A DNA stretch of 64,000 nucleotides. Origin: Agrobacterium vaccinii (GTDB lineage Bacteria; Pseudomonadota; Alphaproteobacteria; Rhizobiales; Rhizobiaceae). Location of the stretch: assembly GCF_021310995.1 (NCBI RefSeq), contig NZ_CP054150.1, positions 2,816,501-2,880,500 on the forward strand, read 5' to 3'. The notes under the pieces are model-generated. The model saw nothing but the letters and a program-made list of their open reading frames with translations, made no database searches and was not told the origin of the DNA. A program made the position numbers and the translations under genes. Position 1 is the stretch's first letter; the number at the start of each line of letters is the position of its first letter. Below, piece by piece: positions 8,201 through 17,070 of the stretch.

Positions 8201-10041
8201 ATCGCCAGATCGAGCTTGACGCCCGGCTGGGCCTTCAACTCCATATCGTGCAGTACGATGGTGCGCGTCTCATCGCCAGAGACGACACCCACATCGAAGG
8301 TACGCTCGCTGATGACACTGAAACCAAGATTTTCGAGCAGCGGCACACGCCGGGAAAGCGGCAGATGGCCATCCCGATGGAAAATCTTCAGGGACAGCAC
8401 GCCATCTGCTTGGTCTTCACGGCGATAGAATTCGATATGAACGGGCTCGCCGCCAGCGGTGGCCAGGATATCGGCCATGTCACCGATGGCTTCATCTGGG
8501 GTGAAGGCTTCCTGATACGCCTGATCGACATCCAGCACCGGCGCACCGGCTGGCGAAAGTGCCACGAAGTGATCGATCCAGCGCGCCGCGATATCACCGA
8601 CAGCATCCTCGAGCTTGTCCTGAGCGATCCGCGGCGTCTTGTCGTTGGTGCGCCCGACGATGAAATGCACGCGCGCGACTGCCCCTTCCGGGAAGGCCGG
8701 ATAATAGGCCGAGATGTGGCCATCATAGACATCAGCCAGATACTCGCCGATCTTCTCGCGGACGTAGGAATTATATTCCTCACGCGGCACGAAGATGATG
8801 ACCGAGACAAAGCGGTCGAAACGGTCGATACGCGGCAGGACGCGGACGCGTGGACGGTCGCTCAGCTCCATGATCTGCTCGATAAAGCGGATCAGGAGAT
8901 CCGTGTCGATCTGGAAGAGGTCGTCACGTGGATAGGATTGCAGCGTGTTGTGCAGAATGCGGCCGGAGTGGCTGTTGGGGTCAAAGCCGAAATGGTGCTC
9001 CACCTCTGCGACCTTGGCACGCAGAAGCGGGATCTGGCGGACGGAGTGGGTATAGGCCGTCGCCGTGAAAAGACCCACGATGCGCAACTCGCCAACGACA
9101 TTGCCATCCTCGTCGAACCGCTTGATGCCGATATAGTCCATATAGGCACGACGGTGGACGATGGATTTGACATTGGCCTTGGTGACGATCAGGAAATCGG
9201 GGCCATCGAGGAAAGCGAGGATTTCGGGCGTCGTGGTGACCGCATCCTTGCCAAGCCGCAACACGCGAACATTCGGGTCGGTTAGCGTGCCCAAGCCACT
9301 GCCTTCGCCGCGCTCGACGCGGGCATTCTTGCCGGTGCCGGAATAGCTGTAGTCGCGCATGCCGAGGAATGTGAAGTTATCGTTCCGCAACCACTCCAGA
9401 AAGGCGACGGCTTCGTTCCGCTCCGGCTTGCGGCGACTGGAGCCACGGGCTTTCAGTTCTTCAAGCGCTTCATCGAGTTTTGCCAGCATCGGCTTCCAGT
9501 CGCTGTAGGCCGACTGAACCTGCGACAAAACGAAGCGTATTTTTTCTTCGAGAATGTCGGCAGCCTGCGCGGTCGCAGGTGCAATGTGAAGCTGGATGAC
9601 ACTGATATTATCTTCTGGCGCATCCATCTCTGGGTCAGCCAGACGATATCCCCCCGGCGCCGAGGCATCGGAAACCATGATCGGATGGACTGCCAAATAC
9701 AGGTTACGATAGCTGCTGGTGACTTCGCCCATGACGGAATCATACAGGAAGGGCATGTTGAGACCGATCACGGTCAGAACAGAAACCTGAACATCACGCG
9801 GATTGACGCCTTCTACTTGCGAAATTCCAATATAAGGCTCGTTCTTTTTCCAGTGCGCCAGTTGCGCTGCTGTATGCGCCGCTGCGGCTGCCAGCATCTC
9901 TGGGGAATAATATTGAATATCATCTCCACTTGCCCGACCGAAGACAACGGTCGGGTCGATGAAGGGCTTGCCGGATGCTTCCGCCAGTTTTCTGGATTTT
10001 TGGAGTTGTTTGTCGCGTTTTGGATTGTTCCGGTAGCCCAT
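5278..10041 (-). CDS. gdhB: NAD-specific glutamate dehydrogenase, 180-kDa class
   Basis: Interconverts glutamate and 2-oxoglutarate plus ammonia using NAD, mainly for glutamate catabolism. The 1587-residue length is that of the large GDH class (Bac_GDH). An N-terminal regulatory half with ACT-like segments precedes the catalytic core. The core contains GGLRWSDR, VKAQQVKNAVIVPVGAKGGF (substrate and catalytic Lys region) and GVGDMSGDVFGNGM (nucleotide-binding region). The ATG at 10041 has AAAAAGG upstream. It is monocistronic, divergent from carD across 544 bases, with a strong terminator behind it. Confidence 0.95.
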   Translation of the reverse strand: MGYRNNPKRDKQLQKSRKLAEASGKPFIDPTVVFGRASGDDIQYYSPEMLAAAAAHTAAQLAHWKKNEPYIGISQVEGVNPRDVQVSVLTVIGLNMPFLYDSVMGEVTSSYRNLYLAVHPIMVSDASAPGGYRLADPEMDAPEDNISVIQLHIAPATAQAADILEEKIRFVLSQVQSAYSDWKPMLAKLDEALEELKARGSSRRKPERNEAVAFLEWLRNDNFTFLGMRDYSYSGTGKNARVERGEGSGLGTLTDPNVRVLRLGKDAVTTTPEILAFLDGPDFLIVTKANVKSIVHRRAYMDYIGIKRFDEDGNVVGELRIVGLFTATAYTHSVRQIPLLRAKVAEVEHHFGFDPNSHSGRILHNTLQSYPRDDLFQIDTDLLIRFIEQIMELSDRPRVRVLPRIDRFDRFVSVIIFVPREEYNSYVREKIGEYLADVYDGHISAYYPAFPEGAVARVHFIVGRTNDKTPRIAQDKLEDAVGDIAARWIDHFVALSPAGAPVLDVDQAYQEAFTPDEAIGDMADILATAGGEPVHIEFYRREDQADGVLSLKIFHRDGHLPLSRRVPLLENLGFSVISERTFDVGVVSGDETRTIVLHDMELKAQPGVKLDLAIYGPRLEEAFLAAFDGRVDNDNFNRLILAAGLDVREISVLRAYARYLRQTGIVYSQEHISETLFKYPAIAAQIFELFSHGFDPKLGEKPRLRKLSDVHKAIEAALSGVPNLDEDRTLRRYVNAVDSTLRTNYFQRNADGSPKAMLAFKFDPKLLDGLPDPRPFREIFVYGTEVEGVHLRFGKVARGGLRWSDRGQDYRTEVLGLVKAQQVKNAVIVPVGAKGGFFPKTLPVGGSRDEIFTAGKDAYQTYIRTLLSITDNIVGDDIVPPADTLRLDGDDPYFVVAADKGTATFSDTANGLAREAGFWLDDAFASGGSAGYDHKKMGITARGAWETVKRHFREMDTDIQTTPFKVVGVGDMSGDVFGNGMLLSEKIELIAAFDHRDIVIDPTPDTAKSFAERKRLFDLPRSSWQDYDRSTLSQGAMIISRSEKSVTLTQEAAGAIGLDKLVATPFEIMTAILKAPVDLLWFGGIGTYVKAAVETNAEVGDRANDPIRVNATEVRAKVIGEGANLGITQKARIAYALAGGRCNSDAIDNSAGVNSSDVEVNIKIALASPVNDGRLTLAKRNQLLSSMTTEVAQLVLRNNYLQSLAISLTERRGTENREELGRLMSALEAVGQLNRKVETLPNDAEFAERYAAAKPLTRPEIGVLLSYAKLTLFDTLVASSLPDEPYLQHLLTDYFPSKMQKTYAADITSHRLHREIVATSLANQVVNRGGPGFVQKLVDASGMLAPAVVKAAMIVEDGFGLKRLWSEIDQLDGLISGDVQNGLYAMVARIYTDATRLYLQTANTVSGSMTDEIGKLKTAIKSLSPGAAKYKEEVGFTQIDGVAPELVRELETLSLLVYVPEIMLIAEQANTTLARAADSYGAVSVTFRVARLLDAGQRVTPADHYESLALLRSQDQISASRRRIVISALTEHAKEKNPVQAWYAADRVRVNRIVSELAALSDSGDTNLARLTVAAGLLSDIVQARNV

Positions 10042-10585
10042 TTTACCTTTTTCCTCCCGAAGAGTGAGGGTTTATGAAAGAAAATCAAAAAATCCTGTCA
10101 TTTCCATCAAATTCGAATCGGATATTGGCGCGGAATTATGAATAGTTTAAGTGGGCAGCAATGCTTTAAACGACATCTGCAAATTTTATTCGATTGAAAG
10201 AGTGGCTCACGGGCCGCGACTGCATTTCAAAAGTATCAATTGAGCATTTTCTGTTAATGTCCGGGCGACCCTATTGTGACGCCATAGTCACGGTTGAAGC
10301 AAATTATTGATTTCCACGTATTTTTGTGGTAGACCTATGAAACTGATCCACAGCGTGGCATTTGCGTGCCCAAAAACACCACGAAAGCAACTCATCACTT
10401 GCACGCGGTTTCCGTGACATATCGAACGTTTGTGTTGTCAACCTGCCGGTTGCAAGGTGATTTATTTTTGAGCGCACGTCTGTACCAGTACGAAGTCACC
10501 TGACGGTTTCCCCCGTCTCATCCGGGCCTGACCGACCCGACCCCCGGAAACACCGGGTGTATGTAACAGGGAGTTTTTAGAACGA
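10042..10585. promoter_or_regulatory. Divergent gdhB/carD control region
   Basis: This 544-base spacer has no convincing gene. It holds a dyad GTGAC-N6-GTCAC at 10276-10291, a CAACC/GGTTG hairpin at 10439-10452, and two hairpins close to carD: GACGG/CCGTC at 10502-10517 and CCCGG/CCGGG at 10543-10557. The left half is AT-rich and suits the gdhB promoter. The right half suits a carD leader. Confidence 0.5.
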
Positions 10586-11158
10586 ATGACAATCCAGCAG
10601 AAAAAATCTCCAGCGCGTCACGGTTTCAAGACCGGCGAAGCGATCGTTTATCCCGCTCATGGTGTCGGTACTATCTCGACGATTGAAGAACAAGAAGTCG
10701 CGGGCATGAAGCTCGAACTTTTCGTCATCGATTTCGAAAAAGACAAGATGCGCCTGAAAGTTCCGGTGGCAAAGGCTGTCAGCATTGGCATGCGCAAGCT
10801 TTCCGAAGGGGATTTCGTCGAGCGCGCACTGAAGGTTGTTCAGGGCAAGGCTCGCGTCAAGCGTACCATGTGGTCGCGCCGCGCGCAGGAATATGATGCC
10901 AAGATCAATTCCGGCGATCTGATTGCCATCGCTGAAGTCGTTCGCGATCTCTATCGCGCCGAAAATCAGCCTGAGCAGTCTTACTCCGAGCGTCAGCTTT
11001 ATGAAGCTGCTCTTGATCGTATGGCCCGTGAAATCGCGGCTGTGAACAAGATGTCTGAAACCGAGGCCGTTCGTCTCGTTGAAGTGAACCTCAACAAGGG
11101 TCCGAAGCGCGGCAAGACCGTGGAAGAAGACGACGCACAGGAAGAAGAAGCCGCGTAA
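10586..11158 (+). CDS. carD: CarD/CdnL-type RNA polymerase-binding regulator
   Basis: Global transcription factor that binds the RNA polymerase beta subunit and stabilises open complexes at rRNA and other promoters. The N-terminal RNAP-interaction (Tudor-like) domain is recognisable from FKTGEAIVYPAHGVGTI at residues 14-30. The helical DNA-binding part follows, with a conserved Trp (TMWSRRAQEY). The C-terminus is an acidic tail (EEDDAQEEEAA). The length of 190 fits alphaproteobacterial CarD. In many relatives carD sits next to fdxA, which here is 47 kb away. Confidence 0.93.
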   Translation: MTIQQKKSPARHGFKTGEAIVYPAHGVGTISTIEEQEVAGMKLELFVIDFEKDKMRLKVPVAKAVSIGMRKLSEGDFVERALKVVQGKARVKRTMWSRRAQEYDAKINSGDLIAIAEVVRDLYRAENQPEQSYSERQLYEAALDRMAREIAAVNKMSETEAVRLVEVNLNKGPKRGKTVEEDDAQEEEAA

Positions 11159-11179
11159 GCGATTTCTATCCGCTCCATC

Positions 11180-11246
11180 AACCCGGCCTTTGAATTATCT
11201 CTCGTGGCGACCTCGCGAGACATAATTCAAAGGCCGGGTTTTTTTA
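11180..11246 (+). terminator. Very long intrinsic terminator of carD
   Basis: AACCCGGCCTTTGAATTAT (11180-11198) pairs perfectly with 11222-11240, a 19-bp stem. An inner TCTCG/CGAGA stem extends it, and a T-run at 11239-11245 follows. The T-run reaches into the stop codon of the convergent protease gene. Confidence 0.92.
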
Positions 11247-12704
11247 TTCTGAAATGATTTTGACCCGCTCACCCGGCTGAATGACCGATGTCGCACTCAT
11301 CGCGTTCAACACACGGAAAAGCTCGACCTTGCGGTCTGTGCCCATCACTCGCGCCGCCAGTGAAGCAACGGTGTCCCCCGGCTTGGTGTTGACGACACGC
11401 ACCCGCAGCGGTTTGAGGGCGGTTATCTCAGCCGGTGTCATCTTGCGGAAGCTGGTGCGCAGGACATTGGCCACGCTGTCGAGCTGCGCACTGCCTTTCG
11501 GCACTGCCGTCAGGAACCGGAATATCTGCTGGCCGACGCGAATGACCGTGACATCGAAATCCCATTTGTCCGCAGTCGCACGGGCGGTCGCGGCAGGAAG
11601 TCCGTTGATCTCCGTCTCGCGCACCGTTTCCGGCACCAGTCCGGCAACCCAGCCACTCGTCAGATAATTGGCAAGGCTCGTCTGCTTGGGATCGGCGACA
11701 CCATCGAAACGGATGGCCATTTCGCCTGGTCCTGTCGCGAGAACGGCCTCGACCTTGTTGTCGATCTGAAAGCCTTCAGGCACATCGAACCGGATACCCA
11801 GAGTGCCGTGCAGGAACGTATTGCCGCGCACATAGCCTTCCTGCGGACTATCCCCGTAAAGAAGACCGTCGATACCATTGAGGAACCAGTCGCGTCCCTT
11901 GTCACCAACCTGCCCTTCCTGACCGAAGGCGCGCGCATGGCGTTTTGCAAGCTCGATGCGCTGCGGCGTGTTCGGGTGGCTGGACAGGAAGTCGAGGCTT
12001 TGGTCGCTGTCGGGGTCCGCGGATGTAAAGCGCGCATAGGCTGCCATGGAATCGAGGAAGCGCGGTGACGCATAGGGGTCGTAACCCGCTTCGCCGAGCA
12101 TGCGTACGCCGATGACATCGGCTTGCAGCTCCTGCTGACGCGAGAAGGCGGCGAGACGCAGCTTGCCACGGGCCAAGGCCTGTTTTCCAGCCAGATCGCT
12201 CGAAAGCACCTCGGCAACGACGCGGCTGGCGATCACTTCGGCCTCTTCGCGACGCTGACGTTCGATGCCGTGATTGGCCGTGACGTGGCCCATTTCGTGA
12301 GACAGCACCGCCGCCACTTCCGACGCATCATTGGCAAGCGCCAGGAGACCGCGCGTGACGTAGAGATAACCACCGGGCAACGCAAAAGCGTTGATGGCAG
12401 GGGAGTTCAAAATCGTGATGCGATAGGACTGCTGCGGATTTTCCGATACCGCCGTCAGCGCGCCAGCAATGCGAGCGACCAGGCGTTCCGTCTTGTCGTC
12501 GTGATATTCGCCGCCGTAGCTGGCAACGATGCGGGGATGCTCGCGGGCACCCATTTGCGCGCGCGGATCGTTCTTCTGCACCTGCTCCACCGTCTGCGGA
12601 TTATCCGACGGCTTGAGTGTGGATTGATAGGAAGGGCTGAAGAGAGACTGGCACGACGACAGGATAAGGCCAGCGGTTGCAAGCGCCAGAATGCGCTTCG
12701 CCAT
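11244..12704 (-). CDS. M48 metalloprotease lipoprotein with LysM domain
   Basis: Envelope zinc protease of the M48 family, similar in role to BepA/LoiP-type quality-control proteases. Counting from the ATG at 12704, residues 1-17 are a lipoprotein signal ending in LSSC, so Cys18 is the lipidated residue. The zinc site HEMGH lies at residues 136-140, with a downstream QQELQAD supplying the third ligand. The C-terminal ~50 residues form a LysM-like module (KPGDTVASLAARVMG ... VIQPGERVKI) that probably binds peptidoglycan. The frame extends 22 codons upstream to 12770, but the signal peptide supports the shorter start. Confidence 0.88.
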   Translation of the reverse strand: MAKRILALATAGLILSSCQSLFSPSYQSTLKPSDNPQTVEQVQKNDPRAQMGAREHPRIVASYGGEYHDDKTERLVARIAGALTAVSENPQQSYRITILNSPAINAFALPGGYLYVTRGLLALANDASEVAAVLSHEMGHVTANHGIERQRREEAEVIASRVVAEVLSSDLAGKQALARGKLRLAAFSRQQELQADVIGVRMLGEAGYDPYASPRFLDSMAAYARFTSADPDSDQSLDFLSSHPNTPQRIELAKRHARAFGQEGQVGDKGRDWFLNGIDGLLYGDSPQEGYVRGNTFLHGTLGIRFDVPEGFQIDNKVEAVLATGPGEMAIRFDGVADPKQTSLANYLTSGWVAGLVPETVRETEINGLPAATARATADKWDFDVTVIRVGQQIFRFLTAVPKGSAQLDSVANVLRTSFRKMTPAEITALKPLRVRVVNTKPGDTVASLAARVMGTDRKVELFRVLNAMSATSVIQPGERVKIISE

Positions 12705-13042
12705 CTTGCCTTTATGCCACACATTCTGACCGGAGGTGTGGCTCTGTAGAGCCTTCACACACGTCATCATCCTGCTCGTCTGCTCCTAACGTTCCTGATC
12801 ATCCGTTATCTGCAGACCAGTGTACCATATAACCCCTAGGGGCATGTGAATGCGCAAACAACGAAAACGATCCTTCACGCGGAAATATTTCGTATGGATC
12901 GATTGTTTGCATCGTTTTTCAAGCAGTTGTTAATAATGCGCAAGTGCAAAAATGACGGGTCGCCTGTGTGATTTCGCAGACTTGACAGCAGGCCGCGTCC
13001 AAATTGTGACGCGTACTGTCCCGCGCCCTCGTCGTGAACCCG
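12705..13042. other. Spacer between protease and thiQ
   Basis: 338 bases (or 272 if the protease starts at 12770) with no supported gene. The only clear structure is the perfect palindrome CCCCTAGGGG at 12833-12842, in the protease promoter area. Confidence 0.4.
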
Positions 13043-13759
13043 TTACGCCGCCAGAAACGCCCTGATGTCATCCAGATGCGTTGCTGCGAAGAATGCCTCG
13101 GTGCTTCCTTCAAACAGGACGCGGCCCTGCGCGAGAAACACCACGGCATCTGCCAGACGACGGATATCGTCGGGGTGGTGCGTCACGACAAGAACGGTAT
13201 TTTCCAGTTCTGCATGGAGGTCTTCCAGCAGCTTCGCCATGCCCACGCGCAAACCGGGATCGAGCGCCGCAAACGGCTCGTCCAGCAACATCACTGCGCG
13301 GCGGCGCACCAGCGCCCTTGCCAAAGCCGCTCTTTGCCGCTCACCGCCGGACATCGTGGATGGCAACCGCTTTTCAAAACCGCCCAGCCCCACGCGCTCA
13401 AGTGCGTGAGCGATGGTGACTTTGTCGTCTGCCGACAGTTTTAGCGATGGGCTGATACCGAGCCCGACATTGGTGATGATATCCAGATGCGCGAAGAGAT
13501 TATTGTCCTGAAAGACAACGGAGACAGGCCGTTGCGATGGATCGAGCCCCCTCATATCACGCCCTTCGATCATCACTCGGCCAGCATCCGGCGCTTCGAA
13601 ACCTGCGACCAGATTGAGAAGCGTGGACTTTCCAGACCCGGAGGGACCGACGACCGCCGTTACCTTGCCGCGCTGGAAGCTGCAATCCAGTGCAAAATCC
13701 TGCTGACCGAGTTTCAAAGTCACGTTCTCAAGGCTCAAGCCCTTATCCTGAGCGTTCAT
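13043..13759 (-). CDS. thiQ: Thiamine ABC transporter ATPase
   Basis: Cytoplasmic ATPase that powers thiamine and thiamine phosphate import. The 238-residue ABC domain has Walker [10 protein letters not shown] at residues 38-46, Q-loop region [10 protein letters not shown], signature MSGGERQR and Walker [11 protein letters not shown], then a switch His in VVTHH. It overlaps the thiP stop by four bases (ATGA), a clear sign of translational coupling. It is the last gene of the riboswitch-controlled thiBPQ operon. Confidence 0.93.
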   Translation of the reverse strand: MNAQDKGLSLENVTLKLGQQDFALDCSFQRGKVTAVVGPSGSGKSTLLNLVAGFEAPDAGRVMIEGRDMRGLDPSQRPVSVVFQDNNLFAHLDIITNVGLGISPSLKLSADDKVTIAHALERVGLGGFEKRLPSTMSGGERQRAALARALVRRRAVMLLDEPFAALDPGLRVGMAKLLEDLHAELENTVLVVTHHPDDIRRLADAVVFLAQGRVLFEGSTEAFFAATHLDDIRAFLAA

Positions 13760-15378
13760 GTCATGGCTTTCGATGGCTGACGCGAAACGCCGCCTGCTGC
13801 AAGGAGAAGGCAGATAACGCCGAGAATGAAGGCGTAACCCGCTGCATCATTGGTTCTGTAACTGCCCATATTGCTATAGACCAACCACGGCAACGTCACG
13901 AAGCTTTCCGAGCCGAACAAAGCGACGGCACCAAGGTCACCTAGCGATGGTGCCATGGCAAAGGACAATGCCATCGCCACGGGCCGCCACAAAACCGGCC
14001 AGTCCACGAGACGAAGTCTGGAAAAGCCTGATATTCCGAGACTGGCCGAGAGGCGTCCGCTGCGGGCCTGATGGGTGATGAAGGCAGGCTCAAGCACGCG
14101 CATCACAAAGGGGAGAGCCATCAGCGTGTTGATGGCGCAGACAAGCGCCGGTGCAAATATCGACACGTCGCCGAAGGGTCGCAGCAGCAAAAACCAGCCG
14201 CTGCCCAGCACCACAGGCGGCACCAGCAAGACGAGTGACGAGCCTGCTCCCATGGCGGTAAACAGCGCCCGCAGTGTCAGCGATGCGTTTCTTCGCGCAG
14301 CAATGGCCTGACGGGCGCGGATGAGCGCAACCGACACCAGAATGGAGAGTGAGGCCGAGACGACGGCGATCAACAAGCTCGTCATCGCCGCTTTGTGAAA
14401 CGTGGCTGCGGTCAGCAGGCGCGATAAATCCGCTGTCAGCCCCGATGATGCAACGGCAATCAGCGGAAGACCCACGAGCAACAGCATCAGCAAAATGACA
14501 AACCCGTCCCATAGCCGCGCGACACCGCCTTCGCCATCGAAACGGCGCACTCGCCTGCCCTCTGTCGATGCCTCAGCATTCGCAGATGGAAGGCTGGCCA
14601 GCAGTGCCAGAAGAATGCCGGTCATGGTGATCTGCATCAGCGAGAGCGCAATGGCGCGCGGTGGATCGAAATCGAAACGAAGCGCTTGATAGATCGCCAC
14701 CTCGATCGTCGTTGCCGCAGGTCCTCCGCCCAAAAGCAGAACCAGCGTGAAGCTCGTGGCACAGAGCATGAAGATAAGCCCGGCGACACCGGGAATGAGC
14801 CTTGCCACCGCAGGCCATTCGATAAAGCGGAAGGTGGAGACGGGACCGAAATTGAGACTTGCGCCCATGCGCCAATATTCGCCCGGCACCCGTTCCAGAC
14901 CCGCCAGAAAAAACCTGACAGCGAGCGGCAGATTGAAAAACACGTGGGCGATGAGAATGCCTGAAAGGCCGTAAATACTGAAAGGCTGCTCGGCGCCTGC
15001 CGCCAGAAAGATCGTGTTGACGATGCCCTGCCGTCCCCAGATGGCGATGATTCCCAGTGCTCCCACGATGACCGGAAGTCCCATCGGGACCGCCATCAAA
15101 CGGATGATCCATATGCGACCAGGAAATTCCTGCTGGCGCGCAAGAGCGAGTGCCACCGGCAATCCAAGGCCCACGGAAAGGGCGGTAGAAAGGGTTGCCT
15201 GCCACAGCGTGAACCGCAAGATACGCAGGGTATAGGCGTCGAAGAGTGACCCGGAAGTTACGCCCGCGTCAAAGGACAGAAGTGCGGTGACAGCAAGCCC
15301 CATGAAGAGCAGAATGGCTGCACTTGCCATCACTCCGCCAACTATGAACCTGCTGATGTCGCGACGATCCATCACCAA
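13756..15378 (-). CDS. thiP: Thiamine ABC transporter permease
   Basis: Inner-membrane permease of the ThiBPQ system, 540 residues with about 12 membrane segments and two copies of the BPD-type permease domain, as expected for fused ThiP. An EAA-loop-like segment in the first half reads [17 protein letters not shown], and a second copy lies near residue 430. The start is uncertain: TTG at 15378 or ATG at 15372, neither with a strong ribosome site. It begins 15 bases after thiB ends, so it may depend on coupling. Confidence 0.92.
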   Translation of the reverse strand: MVMDRRDISRFIVGGVMASAAILLFMGLAVTALLSFDAGVTSGSLFDAYTLRILRFTLWQATLSTALSVGLGLPVALALARQQEFPGRIWIIRLMAVPMGLPVIVGALGIIAIWGRQGIVNTIFLAAGAEQPFSIYGLSGILIAHVFFNLPLAVRFFLAGLERVPGEYWRMGASLNFGPVSTFRFIEWPAVARLIPGVAGLIFMLCATSFTLVLLLGGGPAATTIEVAIYQALRFDFDPPRAIALSLMQITMTGILLALLASLPSANAEASTEGRRVRRFDGEGGVARLWDGFVILLMLLLVGLPLIAVASSGLTADLSRLLTAATFHKAAMTSLLIAVVSASLSILVSVALIRARQAIAARRNASLTLRALFTAMGAGSSLVLLVPPVVLGSGWFLLLRPFGDVSIFAPALVCAINTLMALPFVMRVLEPAFITHQARSGRLSASLGISGFSRLRLVDWPVLWRPVAMALSFAMAPSLGDLGAVALFGSESFVTLPWLVYSNMGSYRTNDAAGYAFILGVICLLLAAGGVSRQPSKAMT

Positions 15379-15393
15379 GGGTAACGCCCGCCG

Positions 15394-16407
15394 TTACTTC
15401 ACGCTCATGGCCGACAGCCATTCATCGATCCAGGCCTTACGATTCTTTGCCACCTCTTCCGGCGACATCAGGAATGTTTTTGTGGGCTGAACGAGCTTGG
15501 AAAACGCCTCCGGCAACGGTGTCGATGTCTGGGAAACAGGCATCATCCAGTTGTTTTCGGGGATGGCATCCTGAAAACCAGACGTCAGGGAAAATGCCAG
15601 AAATTGCTTTGCCAGTTCCTTCTCCGGTGCATTCTTCAGCACACCGGCAACCTCGATCTGGATATAATGTCCCTCTTCGAAGGCTGCCGCCTGATACCGT
15701 TCACTGTGTTCCGCAACCATGTGATAAGCGGGCGATGTCGTATAGGACAGCACCATCGGAACCTCACCCTTGGTAAAGAGCCCGTAGGATTCCGACCAGC
15801 CGGGCGTTACCGTCAGAACGCGGTTCTTCAACTTCGCCCATGCTTCCGGGGCCTTGTCACCGTAAACGGATTTCACCCACAAAAGCAGACCGAGACCCGG
15901 CGTTGATGTGCGAGGATCCTGAATGGCGATCTTTTGCGACGGATCACCCTCGACCAATTCCTTCAGGCTTTTCGGCGGGTTCTTGATTGTCTGGGTGTCA
16001 TAGATGACGGCGAAATGACCGTAGTCATAGGGCACGAAGACATCGTCCTTGAAGCCACCCGGCACCTTCACCGCTGCGGTATCGATACCCGATGCTTCAA
16101 AAAGCCCTGTCTGTTTGGCTTCCGCAATCAGGTTGGTATCGAGACCGACGACGACATCGGCCTTCGAACTTGGTCCTTCCAGCTTCAACCGGTTGAGCAA
16201 GGCCACGCCATCTGCCACGCCCACGAAATTGACGACGCAGTTGCAGGTCTGCTCGAAGGCGGCCTTGACCTTGGGCCCCGGACCCCACTCGGAAACGAAG
16301 CTTTCATAGGTATAGACCGTCAGCGTCTTCTTATCCTGTGCGTGGGCAAGGCCCGGCAGAAGAAGGGACACGGCAATCAGAGCGCGGGTTAGGACATGAC
16401 GATGCAT
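15394..16407 (-). CDS. thiB: Thiamine-binding periplasmic protein
   Basis: Substrate-binding protein that delivers thiamine, TMP or TPP to ThiPQ. The first 23 residues are a Sec signal with a predicted cut at AHA|QDK. The mature part starts [20 protein letters not shown], close to known ThiB. Conserved pocket-type elements include GLDTNLI and a Trp-Ser pair near [11 protein letters not shown]. The start at 16407 has GAGGAGG seven bases upstream. The frame extends eight codons further without a ribosome site. It is the first gene of thiBPQ, 50 bases after a TPP riboswitch. Confidence 0.94.
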   Translation of the reverse strand: MHRHVLTRALIAVSLLLPGLAHAQDKKTLTVYTYESFVSEWGPGPKVKAAFEQTCNCVVNFVGVADGVALLNRLKLEGPSSKADVVVGLDTNLIAEAKQTGLFEASGIDTAAVKVPGGFKDDVFVPYDYGHFAVIYDTQTIKNPPKSLKELVEGDPSQKIAIQDPRTSTPGLGLLLWVKSVYGDKAPEAWAKLKNRVLTVTPGWSESYGLFTKGEVPMVLSYTTSPAYHMVAEHSERYQAAAFEEGHYIQIEVAGVLKNAPEKELAKQFLAFSLTSGFQDAIPENNWMMPVSQTSTPLPEAFSKLVQPTKTFLMSPEEVAKNRKAWIDEWLSAMSVK

Positions 16408-16408
16408 C

Positions 16409-16462
16409 AGACGACCTCCTCGAATGGACAAACGGGAATAGGCGTCTGGATGGAAGCCGTCT
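16409..16462 (-). promoter_or_regulatory. Putative thiB ribosome-site sequestering helix
   Basis: AGACGGCTTCC, at the 3' edge of the TPP aptamer (16452-16462), can pair along 11 positions, two of them G-U, with GGAGGTCGTCT (16409-16419), which contains the thiB ribosome-binding site. The aptamer P1 strand overlaps the first three of these bases. I see no terminator T-run, so control is probably translational. Confidence 0.6.
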
Positions 16463-16552
16463 AATCCCTCCGCCGGTGTTAACCGGATCAGGTTCTTCGG
16501 GTTGGCAAATGCCTCTCAGCCCTGTCCGTCAAGACAAAGCACCCCGTTAGAG
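16459..16552 (-). promoter_or_regulatory. TPP riboswitch (THI element)
   Basis: The minus strand shows the hallmark TPP aptamer blocks in order: GGGGTGC, GGGCTGAGAGG, ACCCGAAGAACCTGATCCGG and TTAACACCGGCGGAGGGA. P1 can form between TCTAA and TTAGA. It sits directly before thiB, so it should shut down thiamine uptake when cytoplasmic TPP is high. Confidence 0.96.
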
Positions 16553-16602
16553 CTGGCTAATGCTGTAATATGTCGTTGCCTGCTTGGCAAGGTGTCAGGC
16601 CG

Positions 16603-16995
16603 TCAAGCTTGCTCGGTCATATGAACCAGTTCCCAGACGTGACCATCCGGGTCCTGAAAGCTGCCGCCATACATGAAACCATGATCCTGCACCGGCTTCC
16701 ATTCCCGACCGCCGGATGCGAGTGCCGTTGCCAGCATCTTGTCGATTTCTTCGCGGCTCCCGGCAGACAGGCAATTCAACACTTCCTTGGTGCTGGTCGC
16801 ATCGGCGATATCGCCATTGATGAATTCGCGGAAGCGATCTTCCTGAAGCAACATCACGAAGATGTTCTTCTCAACGATCATGCACAAGGTGCGCTCGTCG
16901 GAATATTCCGGGTTGAAGCTGAAGCCCAGACCCGTGAAAAAGACCTTGGATGTCTCGATGTTCTTGACCGGCAGGTTGATGAAAATCATGCGCAT
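16603..16995 (-). CDS. VOC/glyoxalase-fold protein
   Basis: A 130-residue protein of the vicinal oxygen chelate superfamily. It opens RMIFINLPVKNIETSKVFFTGLGF and closes GGSFQDPDGHVWELVHM, the two beta-alpha-beta-beta-beta ends of the fold. It resembles the subgroup annotated as glyoxalase/extradiol dioxygenase-like (YaeR/PhnB-type), whose substrates are mostly unknown. The start at 16995 has GGAGGAG seven bases upstream; an upstream in-frame ATG has no such site. It lies between the ABC-F gene and the thi operon on the same strand, but the riboswitch separates it from thiB. Confidence 0.85.
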   Translation of the reverse strand: MRMIFINLPVKNIETSKVFFTGLGFSFNPEYSDERTLCMIVEKNIFVMLLQEDRFREFINGDIADATSTKEVLNCLSAGSREEIDKMLATALASGGREWKPVQDHGFMYGGSFQDPDGHVWELVHMTEQA

Positions 16996-17070
16996 ATCTG
17001 AACTCCTCCATGGGCGGACAGGAGAACGCACTTTTGCTTCGCTGTCAAAGCGGCAGTCAAACGCGACTGC

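Noticed and set aside
10276..10291. Crp-type site before carD
   Set aside because: The half-sites GTGAC/GTCAC are in place, but the spacing differs from TGTGA-N6-TCACA. I keep it only as an unnamed dyad.
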